From Lysobacterales bacterium (GTDB lineage: Bacteria; Pseudomonadota; Gammaproteobacteria; Xanthomonadales; SZUA-36): a DNA stretch of 5,643 nucleotides. The stretch lies in contig JABSSV010000104.1 of the NCBI GenBank assembly GCA_013213875.1, positions 1 through 5,643 of the forward strand, given 5' to 3'. The first letter of the stretch is position 1, and every line of letters starts with the position of its first letter. Under the pieces are notes generated by a model that saw nothing but the letters and a program-made list of their open reading frames with translations, did no database searches and was not told the origin of the DNA. Below are positions 1 through 5,643 of this stretch, one piece after another. Both the position numbers and the translations under genes were made by a program.

Positions 1-343
1 CATCAGCCGATGTGGTCACCATAAGATCATTACGCAATTCCAGCGTGGACTCGAAAGTCGCGCTCGGCGTGTGCAATACAAAGCCCCGGTCCCGATGCAC
101 GGGCCCACCATCAAGCACCGGCTGCTCACACAGGGCGCTATCGGCGCAAGGGATTTCCAGCTGCTCGAAAATCTGACCGAGACGGCAATCCGAGGGGCGA
201 TTAATGGTAATACCCAGCGCGCCCTCTGCACTGTGCTGACAGAGCAGGGTGACGCTACGAGCGAAATTATCGTCCTGCATACCCGGCATGGCGATCAGCA
301 GCCGGTTATCCAGAAACCCTTCAATGGTGTGCGCAGTGGCCAT
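1..343 (-). CDS. yqgE: YqgE/AlgH family protein (UPF0301), 5' part only
   Basis: The first 114 codons of a YqgE/AlgH-family protein; the gene continues past the left edge. Family members are usually a little under 190 residues, so about 60% is present. Visible hallmarks are the N-terminal strand LLIAMPGMQDDNFARSVTLL (residues 15-34), the segment EGALGITINRP (40-50), which is the typical 'G-G-L-I-NRP' core, and VLDGGPVHRDRGFVLHTP (76-93), the second conserved block. The ATG at 343 is the first possible start after an in-frame stop upstream, so the start is well fixed; only a weak GTGGG-like purine stretch precedes it. The gene lies 66 bp downstream of the tonB-like gene on the same strand and is probably cotranscribed with it and gshB. 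The biochemical role of the family is unresolved; in Pseudomonas algH is described as affecting alginate regulation. In many relatives yqgF/ruvX follows, but that would lie outside the window. Family assignment is firm, function is not. Confidence 0.93.
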   Translation of the reverse strand, partial: MATAHTIEGFLDNRLLIAMPGMQDDNFARSVTLLCQHSAEGALGITINRPSDCRLGQIFEQLEIPCADSALCEQPVLDGGPVHRDRGFVLHTPSATFESTLELRNDLMVTTSAD

Positions 344-409
344 ACACCCACTATCGGTGCCAAGGCCACGCGGTTCAAGCGCTGGCTCTGGTCAGGCGCA
401 GGCAAATGT

Positions 410-1276
410 TTATTCGAAGCGATTGCCGGAAGCAAAACGCCAGGTGCGTGTGATGTGCAGCACGTCTACTTCCGCCGCAATATCGTCCGGCAGGGGGGCA
501 TAAGGTGCGGCCAGCCGAACGATGCGCTGGGCTGCCAGATCCAGCTCCGGGGTGCCGGAAGCGCGCTTGATCGTGATGCTTTCTACGCTGCCGTCCCGGG
601 CTATCCCCACCGTCATGAGCAGGTCACCAGCCACACCGCGGGATTTCAATTCCAGCGGGTAGTTGAGATTGCCCACGCGTTCGACCTTTGCCACCCAGGC
701 CGCCATGTAGCTGGCGAACTCATATTCCTTGGTATTGGCGGAAATGAATTTGCGCCGCGGTAGCTGGGAGCGCCAGTTGCTGCTCGTATCCTGCTGCGCC
801 TGCAGCTGAGCCAGATGCATGCGCTGCTGCATTAATTCAGCCGCGGTGGGCACGACGGTGTCCGGCTGCTCGACCTCGGTGCGCTCACGAACATCCTGAC
901 TATCGGTCCGAGCCACGACCAGCTCACGCTGCTCCTGCGCCGGCGTGGGCATCACCGACTCGCTCGCCACCGGCATATCGCCCTCGGACAGACTCGGAAT
1001 GCTCGGCGCCAACTCCGCCGCCGGCCGCGCCACTTCGGCAGCCTCACCGCCACCGCGCTGCGATACGGGCGCCAGAAACTCAGCCTCCTCGGGCGGTTCC
1101 TCGGTACTAAAGTTGACCAGCACCACATCCAGTGACTCAGCAGCGCGACTGAGAGGACTCATTTCCAGCTGAAAGGTCAGGCCTAGCAATACGGCAGCAT
1201 GCAGGGCCAGGGCAATAAGCAGCGCCACGGAAATCCTGTCGCCGATTAAACCACGCATGCTGGTGACGGCAGTCAT
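410..1276 (-). CDS. tonB: TonB-family energy transducer (TonB3-like)
   Basis: A 288-residue TonB-type protein. TonB proteins are anchored in the inner membrane, span the periplasm and pass proton-motive-force energy from ExbB/ExbD to outer-membrane partners. There is a short cytoplasmic N-terminus, one membrane segment at about residues 15-34 (ISVALLIALALHAAVLLGLT) with the family-typical His in its middle, LDVVLVN at 49-55, a long linker of about 56-170 that is rich in Glu, Ala and Pro, and a C-terminal TonB domain from about 184 to 284. That domain contains NLNYPLELKSRGVAGDL (203-219), including the conserved YP, and ends in ITRTWRF (275-281). RKFISANTKEYEFASY (175-190) resembles what I recall of Pseudomonas TonB3. 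The ATG overlaps the gshB TGA in an ATGA, indicating translational coupling; a second in-frame ATG at 1258 (Met7) also precedes the membrane segment and is a possible start. No exbB or exbD lies nearby, so it would rely on a distant ExbB/D pair. The TonB3 subgroup call is inference from context and similarity. Confidence 0.9.
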   Translation of the reverse strand: MTAVTSMRGLIGDRISVALLIALALHAAVLLGLTFQLEMSPLSRAAESLDVVLVNFSTEEPPEEAEFLAPVSQRGGGEAAEVARPAAELAPSIPSLSEGDMPVASESVMPTPAQEQRELVVARTDSQDVRERTEVEQPDTVVPTAAELMQQRMHLAQLQAQQDTSSNWRSQLPRRKFISANTKEYEFASYMAAWVAKVERVGNLNYPLELKSRGVAGDLLMTVGIARDGSVESITIKRASGTPELDLAAQRIVRLAAPYAPLPDDIAAEVDVLHITRTWRFASGNRFE

Positions 1277-2262
1277 TGCTGCTCGCGTAGAGCCAGATGC
1301 CGGTCAATGGCATCAAACAGGCGCCCGGCAATATTCAATCCATACGCCTTATCCAGCTCACGGATCCCGGTGGGGCTGGTCACGTTGATCTCCGTCAGCC
1401 AGTCGCCAATCACATCCAGCCCGGCGAAGAGAATGCCCTTCTCCTTCAGTGCCGGCGCTACCTGATCACAAATCCAGCGGTCCCGTTCGCTGAGCGCAAC
1501 CCCCTTGCCCGTCCCGCCCTTGGCCAGATTGCCGCGAAAATCATCCGCGCTGGGTAAACGCGCCAGCGCATAGGGCACAGGCTCACCATCTACCACGATG
1601 ATGCGCTTGTCTCCTGCGCTGATCTCCGGGATGTACTGCTGCACCATGACCAGTTCCTGATCCTGCTGGGTAATCGCTTCCAGAATCACCTTGAAGTTGG
1701 GATCGCCAGGATTGAGCTGGAAGATGGATTCGCCACCCATGCCGTCCAGCGGCTTGACCACGCTGGCGCCATGCGCGTTGACAAACTCGCGAATGCGCTC
1801 TGATTCCCGCGTTATGGCGAACGGCACACAGCATTGGGGAAAATGGGTAATGTAGAACTTCTCATTGGCGTCCCGCAGACTCTGTGGCCGGTTAACCACT
1901 AGCACTCCAGCCCGCTCCGCAAGCTCCAGCGCATAGGTCAGATAGACATAATCCATGTCGAATGGCGGGTCGCGACGCATGAGCAAGACGTCCAGCTCCG
2001 ACAATGCTTCCTCGCGTGGCGCGCCCAGCGTGTACCAGTCATCCTCATGCTCGCGGACGGTCACCAGCCGCACGCGCGCCCGAGGCTCACCATCAAGGAC
2101 AAAAAGATCGGCCGGCTCGAAGTACACCAACTCGTGCCCGCGTTGTTGCGACTCAAGCATCATGGCAAAGGTCGAGTCTTTGATCATAGTAATGTGGCTG
2201 ATCGGGTCCATCAGGACGCCGACGCGCAAGGGGGCTTTTTGAGACTGGGAAGATGAACTCAT
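1273..2262 (-). CDS. gshB: glutathione synthetase (GshB, ATP-grasp)
   Basis: Cytoplasmic enzyme joining gamma-glutamylcysteine and glycine with ATP to make glutathione, the second step of the pathway (EC 6.3.2.3). The 329-residue protein aligns along its whole length with E. coli GshB (316 aa). The N-terminal substrate domain begins LRVGVLMDPISHI (12-24) and holds RRDPPFD (96-102) and NRPQSLRDANEK (124-135). The ATP-grasp part has KPLDGMGGESIF (170-181), GDKR (217-220), the glycine-rich loop RGNLAKGGTG (243-252) and the metal/substrate segment EINVTSPTGIRE (291-302). I chose the ATG at 2262, which gives about 11 residues before the first core strand, including a Ser-rich MSSSSQSQK. A GTG at 2304 would add 14 residues with no homologue that I know. 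Neither start has a good Shine-Dalgarno sequence. The stop overlaps the start of the tonB-like gene by four bases. It is divergent from pilG, as in Pseudomonas. Confidence 0.97.
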   Translation of the reverse strand: MSSSSQSQKAPLRVGVLMDPISHITMIKDSTFAMMLESQQRGHELVYFEPADLFVLDGEPRARVRLVTVREHEDDWYTLGAPREEALSELDVLLMRRDPPFDMDYVYLTYALELAERAGVLVVNRPQSLRDANEKFYITHFPQCCVPFAITRESERIREFVNAHGASVVKPLDGMGGESIFQLNPGDPNFKVILEAITQQDQELVMVQQYIPEISAGDKRIIVVDGEPVPYALARLPSADDFRGNLAKGGTGKGVALSERDRWICDQVAPALKEKGILFAGLDVIGDWLTEINVTSPTGIRELDKAYGLNIAGRLFDAIDRHLALREQQ

Positions 2263-2360
2263 GGCTTTACGCAGGCTGGTTTTGTTTCCATTATCAGGGC
2301 GCACGCGGATTCAATCTACTCTCGCGCAGCGTCTGGAAGCGGTTTTTTGTCGCGCTTCAA

Positions 2361-2370
2361 TGATATAACA
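2361..2370. promoter_or_regulatory. candidate overlapping divergent extended -10 elements
   Basis: On the plus strand TGATATAAC (2361-2369) fits an extended -10 element: TGn followed by TATAAC, five of six bases matching TATAAT. A start near 2376 would give pilG a leader of about 145 nt. The opposite strand of the same bases reads TGTTATATCA, again TGn followed by a TATA-like hexamer (TATATC, poorer because the final T is missing). It could serve gshB with a leader of about 90 nt. No convincing -35 hexamer lies 17 bp upstream on either strand. This is pattern matching only. Confidence 0.3.
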
Positions 2371-2440
2371 GACATTCCTAGAAAAAACCCTAGAGTTGGC
2401 ATCTGGCAGAAATCCGGTTTAGACTGCTGTTCTGGACAAA

Positions 2441-2466
2441 GACCAGCACGCCACGCGCTGCTGGTC
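2441..2466. repeat. inverted repeat / hairpin in pilG leader
   Basis: GACCAGCA (2441-2448) and TGCTGGTC (2459-2466) are perfect 8-base inverted complements around a 10-base centre. CGC and GCG inside the centre could add three more pairs with one bulged base. Six A follow directly on the plus strand (2467-2472). It is not a normal rightward terminator because no U tract follows; read leftward, only UUU follows the stem. It would sit in the 5' untranslated part of the pilG transcript if transcription starts near 2376, or it could be an operator for a dimeric DNA-binding protein. Confidence 0.55.
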
Positions 2467-2481
2467 AAAAAAGCGTGATGC

Positions 2482-2523
2482 ATGGACGCTGATCGAACGC
2501 TGCAAGCAAGGATGACGAGATGA
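2482..2523 (+). other. possible 13-codon leader ORF overlapping pilG start
   Basis: ATG at 2482 opens a reading frame MDADRTLQARMTR whose TGA (2521-2523) shares bases with the pilG ATG (2520-2522) in an ATGA overlap. No clear Shine-Dalgarno sequence precedes its ATG; the bases upstream are an A-rich run ending in GCGTGATGC. The arrangement would allow translational coupling into pilG, but an ORF of this length can easily occur by chance, and pilG has its own ribosome binding site. Confidence 0.2.
2508..2512 (+). promoter_or_regulatory. pilG ribosome binding site
   Basis: AAGGA ends seven bases before the ATG at 2520, close to the ideal Shine-Dalgarno spacing. It is the main reason for choosing the 2520 start over the in-frame ATG at 2568. 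Confidence 0.65.
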
Positions 2524-2945
2524 ATTGGGAAACAGACTCAACGGCCGCGACGGCCAGTGAAGGGGCCATGGGGCGAAACGGAAAAATCTGCATTCTGTTT
2601 GTGGATGACAGCGCGACCATACGGCGCTCGGCAGAGACCATGCTGGCCGGACAGGGCTGTGAAATCGTCACCGCAGAGAATGGCTTTGAAGCGCTGTCCA
2701 AGATCTCACGGCATCAGCCGGATCTGATTTTCGTCGACATCATGATGCCGCGCCTCGATGGCTACCAAACCACGGCGATCATTAAAAACAATGTCGAGTA
2801 CCAGGACACGCCGGTCATTATGTTGACCAGTAAAGACGGACTGTTTGATAAAGCGCGCGGTCGCGTGGTCGGTTCTGATCTGTACCTGACCAAACCCTTC
2901 ACACGCGATGAACTCCTGACTGCCGTGGAGCAGCACGCCGCCTGA
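2520..2945 (+). CDS. pilG: PilG, CheY-like response regulator of Pil-Chp
   Basis: A stand-alone receiver domain of 141 residues with no output domain. Expected receiver residues are present: acidic pair D29-D30 (ILFVDDSATIRR), phospho-acceptor D73 in FVDIMMPRLDGYQ, T103 in MLTSKDG and K125 in LTKPF. The stretch from FVDIMMPRLDGYQ through SKDGLFDKARGRVVGSD to YLTKPF is the PilG type, not PilH or CheY. In Pseudomonas PilG is phosphorylated by the ChpA kinase and promotes pilus extension and twitching through the FimV/FimL/CyaB polar machinery. The start at 2520 has a good ribosome binding site and gives a 22-residue N-terminal tail; the ATG at 2568 (Met17) would give a tail closer in length to P. 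aeruginosa PilG and is also preceded by purines. It is the first gene of the pil operon, divergent from gshB and followed after 55 bp by pilI, with no pilH between them. Confidence 0.95.
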   Translation: MNWETDSTAATASEGAMGRNGKICILFVDDSATIRRSAETMLAGQGCEIVTAENGFEALSKISRHQPDLIFVDIMMPRLDGYQTTAIIKNNVEYQDTPVIMLTSKDGLFDKARGRVVGSDLYLTKPFTRDELLTAVEQHAA

Positions 2946-2948
2946 GAG

Positions 2949-2974
2949 GCCGGTTTGCGCCGCAACAAGCCGGC
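2949..2974 (+). repeat. 9-bp hairpin in the pilG-pilI gap
   Basis: GCCGGTTTG (2949-2957) can pair with CAAGCCGGC (2966-2974) through nine pairs, one of them a G-U wobble, around an 8-base loop. It begins four bases after the pilG stop. No U tract follows, so it does not look like an intrinsic terminator; it could protect the pilG message from 3' decay or lower downstream expression. It lies where pilH is found in Pseudomonas. Confidence 0.5.
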
Positions 2975-3000
2975 GTCCGGGCTCAGCTAGGGATAGAGAG

Positions 3001-3543
3001 ATGAGCACCGAGAACGCGTCATTCGCCAAACTTCTTGAGTATACGCTGCGCGCTCAGGGTGCGGAGCAGGCCGATGGTAGCGGCCAGAACACCCAGGGTG
3101 ACTGGGCGGGACTGGCCTTTCGTCTCGGCGACACGCCGCTAGTCTGCGCTACCGACCGCGTTTTCGAATCTCTACCCATCCCGCGCGTAACCCGGGTACC
3201 GGGCACCAAGACGTTTATCCTGGGCCTGGCCAATGTGCGCGGCAACTTGATTACCGTGATTGACCTTGGCTGCTATTTGACCGGCAGTCCATCGGCCACC
3301 GCCGGTTCTTCAAGGCTGCTGGCCGCCACGCTGCGCGGCCGCCCGGTAGGCCTGTTGGTTGATGAAGTTTTCGGCCAGCGTAACTTTATGAGTAGCGATG
3401 CCAGCGCGCCCAGCGTGGCGGCGGACTCACCACTCGCCGGCCTGATTCGCAAACAACACCGTTCCGGCACCGATAAATGGCAGGAACTGGATTTGCGGGT
3501 GCTTTTCAGCCAACCCGAATTCCTTGATGGATCCGCGGCCTGA
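3001..3543 (+). CDS. pilI: PilI, CheW-like adaptor protein
   Basis: A 180-residue protein with one CheW domain from about residue 36 (AGLAFRLGDTPLVCATDRVFE) to about 172. It shows the CheW signature LGLANVRGNLITVIDLGCYL (74-93) and the later VGLLVDEVFGQRNF (116-129). The P. aeruginosa PilI is of nearly the same length. CheW-type adaptors link the chemoreceptor tip to the P5 domain of the kinase; here that means PilJ and a ChpA/PilL-type kinase at the cytoplasmic face of the membrane. The N-terminal 35 residues are a polar extension before the domain, as in PilI of other species. The ATG at 3001 follows AGGGA (2989-2993) at seven bases. The stop is 26 bp before pilJ. A generic CheW is less likely, given the pilG and pilJ neighbours. 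Confidence 0.94.
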   Translation: MSTENASFAKLLEYTLRAQGAEQADGSGQNTQGDWAGLAFRLGDTPLVCATDRVFESLPIPRVTRVPGTKTFILGLANVRGNLITVIDLGCYLTGSPSATAGSSRLLAATLRGRPVGLLVDEVFGQRNFMSSDASAPSVAADSPLAGLIRKQHRSGTDKWQELDLRVLFSQPEFLDGSAA

Positions 3544-3569
3544 AGCCGCCCTGACCGACTGATGAACGC

Positions 3570-5643
3570 ATGAGCAGCAAGTTTTCCTTATCCGGCTCCA
3601 ACGCCTCCTGGATCGTATATACGCTGGCTGGGCTGACCCTCGCGGCCGGTATTTTTGTCGCCGTCACGATCACTGCCCTGACCAAAAATGCCGCCGATGA
3701 ACGCGAGTGGATCCGGATTGCGTCAAGCGTCCAGGTGGACTCGCAGAAGCTGTCCAAATCTGCCTCGGAGGCGGCGCTGGGCAATCTAGATGCGTTTAAT
3801 GCCCTGGAAGCCACCCATCGCATCATGTCCGCCAACATGCAGAAGCTCCGAGCTGGCGACGCGTCTACGGGCCTGCCAGCCATGCCGCAAGAGACCAGCA
3901 CCGAACTGGCGGCCCTGAACGACACCTGGGGCACCATGAGCGAGAGCGCGCAGGTCATCATTCGCAGCGAGGCTCTGGTCAACGATCTGGCCGAGTCCAG
4001 CAGCTCCTTTCTCGCGCTGGTACCGGACCTGCAGCGGTTGACCGACACGGTGGCACGTGATCTGGTTGCCAGCGGCGCGCCTAACGCTCAGGTACTGGCC
4101 GCCGGACTCCAGCAGCTGCTTACGGACCGCATGCTGCGGCGCGTGTCAGAGATTTTGCAAACCAGCGGTGGCGGCAGCAATTCCGCGCGCGGCCTGCGCG
4201 AGGACATGCAGCGCTTCGAACAGATGATGAACGCGCTGCGCTCCGGCGATAACAGCCTGCGTATCGGGCGCATCGTCAATCAGCAGGCGATAACTTCCCA
4301 GGCGCAGGTACGCGCGGTCTACCTTGAGGCCAAACCGCATATTGAAATCGTGCTGGAAGCATCCGCCAACCTGCTGGATGTGCGCGATGCAGCCGACGCG
4401 ATCGTGCTGGACAGCGAACAGACCTTCTCCGAGGCTGGCGCTTTGGCGGATGCGGTCAGCAACCTGCCGCGCACCCGCACCTGGCCGTCGACGCAGGCCA
4501 GCACCCTGGGGCTGGTTGCCCTGATCGCCCTGCTCTCGGTACTGCTGGGCATGGTGATCATCGGCGCACGCCGGCGTGCAGAAACCGCTTTCAAGAGCAA
4601 CCGGCGCACGCAGCAAGCCATCGTGCGCCTGCTGGATGAACTCAGCTGCCTGGCCGACGGTGACCTAACCGCCCATGCTACCGTAACGGACGACGTCACC
4701 GGTGCCATCGCCGATGCGGTGAACTTCGCCGTGGAGCAGCTCCGGGAGCTGGTTATCAACATCAATGAAACCGCTTCCGCCGTGGCGCAATCTTCTGAGC
4801 ACACGCGGAAAACCACCTCGCAACTCGCGCAATCGGCCAATGAGCAGGCCGGCCAGGTCGCGCGGGCAGCGGAAAAGATTCAGGCCATGTCAGCCGCCTT
4901 CGGCACCATGGCCGAACGCTCCAAGGAATCCAGCGAAACGGCACTAGAGTCGGTGGAAATCGCCCACCTTGGCGCGAACAAGGTGCGGGAAACGATCAGC
5001 GGCATGGATACGATTCGTGAACAGATTCAGGAGACATCGAAACGCATCAAGCGTCTCGGTGAATCCACTCAGGAAATTGGCGACATCGTGAGCCTGATTA
5101 ATGAAATCGCCGAACAGACCAATGTGCTGGCCCTGAACGCAGCCATTCAGGCGGCGTCTGCCGGCGGCAGCGGCCAGGGTTTCGCCGTGGTTGCCGATGA
5201 AGTCCAACAGCTGGCCGAGAGCGCCACCAATGCAACGAAACGCATCTCCGGCCTGGTACAGACGATTCAGGTGGATACGGCAGAAGCCGTGAAGTCCATG
5301 GAAACCACCACATCAGAAGTGGTCAACGGCGCGCACCTTGCGCAGGATGCCGGCGTCGCCTTGGTACAGACGGAACAGGCCAGTACCGCCCTGTCCAGCC
5401 TGATTAAGGATATTTCGGACGAAGCGCAGACCCATTCAGATCAGGCGCGCCGCATCACGGAACTGATGGACGGTATTCGCAACGTGTCGGTCAAATCATC
5501 CAAAGGCACGTCCCTGACGGCCGAATCCGTCGCCGAACTGGCGGAACTGGTGCTTCAACTCCAGCGCTCCGTATCAGACTTCAAACTGCCTGGCAGTGAT
5601 GAAAGTGAATTCGAAGACCTGCCAGAAAGCACCGATTTTTCGG
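3570..5643 (+). CDS. pilJ: PilJ, type IV pilus methyl-accepting chemoreceptor (3' end missing)
   Basis: An open frame of 691 codons with no stop before the window ends; P. aeruginosa PilJ is about 682 residues, so only a short acidic tail is probably missing. The order is: membrane segment 1 at about 14-37 (WIVYTLAGLTLAAGIFVAVT), periplasmic sensor region 38-310 (the PilJ-type N-terminal region, helical, without cysteines), membrane segment 2 at about 312-333 (TLGLVALIALLSVLLGMVII), HAMP about 334-395, and the long coiled-coil signalling domain 396-670. The hairpin tip reads EQTNVLALNAAIQAAS (515-530), then AGGSGQGFAVVADEVQQLAE (531-550). AAIQA, with Gln for the usual Glu, is the PilJ type. 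PilJ senses pilus/surface-related cues, reportedly through PilA contact, and controls ChpA kinase activity through PilI. ATG 3570 is the first start after an in-frame stop at 3552; its Shine-Dalgarno sequence is weak, suggesting coupling to pilI. The end runs QRSVSDFKLPGSDESEFEDL, an acidic extension after the domain. Confidence 0.95.
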   Translation, partial: MSSKFSLSGSNASWIVYTLAGLTLAAGIFVAVTITALTKNAADEREWIRIASSVQVDSQKLSKSASEAALGNLDAFNALEATHRIMSANMQKLRAGDASTGLPAMPQETSTELAALNDTWGTMSESAQVIIRSEALVNDLAESSSSFLALVPDLQRLTDTVARDLVASGAPNAQVLAAGLQQLLTDRMLRRVSEILQTSGGGSNSARGLREDMQRFEQMMNALRSGDNSLRIGRIVNQQAITSQAQVRAVYLEAKPHIEIVLEASANLLDVRDAADAIVLDSEQTFSEAGALADAVSNLPRTRTWPSTQASTLGLVALIALLSVLLGMVIIGARRRAETAFKSNRRTQQAIVRLLDELSCLADGDLTAHATVTDDVTGAIADAVNFAVEQLRELVININETASAVAQSSEHTRKTTSQLAQSANEQAGQVARAAEKIQAMSAAFGTMAERSKESSETALESVEIAHLGANKVRETISGMDTIREQIQETSKRIKRLGESTQEIGDIVSLINEIAEQTNVLALNAAIQAASAGGSGQGFAVVADEVQQLAESATNATKRISGLVQTIQVDTAEAVKSMETTTSEVVNGAHLAQDAGVALVQTEQASTALSSLIKDISDEAQTHSDQARRITELMDGIRNVSVKSSKGTSLTAESVAELAELVLQLQRSVSDFKLPGSDESEFEDLPESTDFS

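Larger units (their letters stand above)
2263..2519. promoter_or_regulatory. divergent gshB / pilG intergenic region
   Basis: About 257 bp with no gene of recognisable family between the divergent gshB and pilG. It must hold the promoters for both the leftward gshB-tonB-yqgE unit and the rightward pil operon. It is more AT-rich than the flanking genes around 2341-2420, with runs of T (2343-2348) and A (2382-2387). Contents that can be seen are a candidate overlapping promoter core at 2361-2370, an inverted repeat at 2441-2466 followed by six A, direct repeats ACGCTG at 2486-2491 and 2497-2502, a 13-codon leader ORF at 2482-2523 and the pilG ribosome binding site at 2508-2512. I see no clear sigma-54 -24/-12 element (TGGCAC-N5-TTGCA type), nor a factor-independent terminator. 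Confidence 0.75.

Noticed and set aside
344..409. 66 bp tonB-yqgE gap, checked for a terminator or promoter
   Set aside because: Only a 4-bp CACC/GGTG pairing could be found just before the yqgE start, with no U tract and no convincing -10/-35; it is treated as an ordinary intra-operon gap.
71..763. 230-codon plus-strand open frame
   Set aside because: It lies antisense to yqgE and the 3' part of the tonB-like gene, both with clear family motifs; its translation shows no recognisable domain. It is a shadow frame in GC-rich DNA.
2263..2304. Extended gshB start at the GTG at 2304
   Set aside because: The added 14 residues have no counterpart in known GshB proteins, and the GTG has no ribosome binding site. 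The ATG at 2262 is preferred, although its own site is weak, so the choice is not certain.
2377..2393. Direct repeat CCTAG-AAAAAAC-CCTAG, considered as an operator or insertion footprint
   Set aside because: Only five bases are repeated, CTAG occurs at several other places in the window, and there is no adjacent mobile element.
2395..2415. TTGGCATCTGGCAGAA considered as a sigma-54 promoter
   Set aside because: The TGGCA half is present but no TTGCA-type -12 element follows at the required spacing.
3506..4048. 180-codon minus-strand open frame
   Set aside because: It is antisense to the pilJ sensor region; it is Ser/Arg-rich as expected from reading Ala/Leu/Gln codons backwards, and has no family signature.
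4146..4840. Two overlapping minus-strand frames of 156 and 173 codons
   Set aside because: Both are antisense to pilJ membrane segment 2, HAMP and coiled coil; they also overlap each other, and neither resembles a known protein.

Overview
The window is a piece of gammaproteobacterial core chromosome, GC-rich by eye. It holds the junction between a leftward housekeeping gene group (gshB, a tonB-like gene, yqgE) and a rightward type IV pilus chemosensory operon (pilG, pilI, pilJ). The order yqgE - tonB3 - gshB - (divergent) - pilG matches what I recall from Pseudomonas and related Gammaproteobacteria. The protein signatures agree with this: a GshB ATP-grasp enzyme, a PilG-type receiver and a PilJ-type chemoreceptor with an AAIQA signalling tip. 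I cannot fix the genus. The missing pilH argues against Pseudomonas itself.

Layout, minus strand: positions 2262 to 1273 encode glutathione synthetase. Its TGA overlaps the ATG of a TonB-family energy transducer (1276 to 410) by four bases. After a 66 bp gap comes the 5' part of yqgE/algH (343 to 1), which runs off the left edge. The three look like one transcription unit.

Layout, plus strand: a divergent intergenic region of about 257 bp (2263-2519) separates gshB from pilG. It carries a possible pair of overlapping extended -10 elements, a strong inverted repeat and a 13-codon leader ORF that overlaps the pilG start codon. Then follow pilG (2520-2945), a 55 bp gap with a 9-bp hairpin, pilI (3001-3543), a 26 bp gap and pilJ (3570 to the right edge, no stop reached).

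How the genes work together: PilJ is the inner-membrane chemoreceptor of the Pil-Chp array, PilI the CheW-like adaptor that couples it to the ChpA/PilL-type histidine kinase (expected just downstream), and PilG the CheY-like receiver thought to promote pilus extension and twitching output. The second receiver, pilH, which sits between pilG and pilI in Pseudomonas, is absent. The neighbouring tonB gene resembles Pseudomonas tonB3, reported to affect twitching motility, so the two sides of the junction may be functionally linked. I see no mobile element, CRISPR array, RNA gene or clearly novel system. The points worth a second look are the missing pilH, the uncharged PilJ tip and the structured pilG leader.
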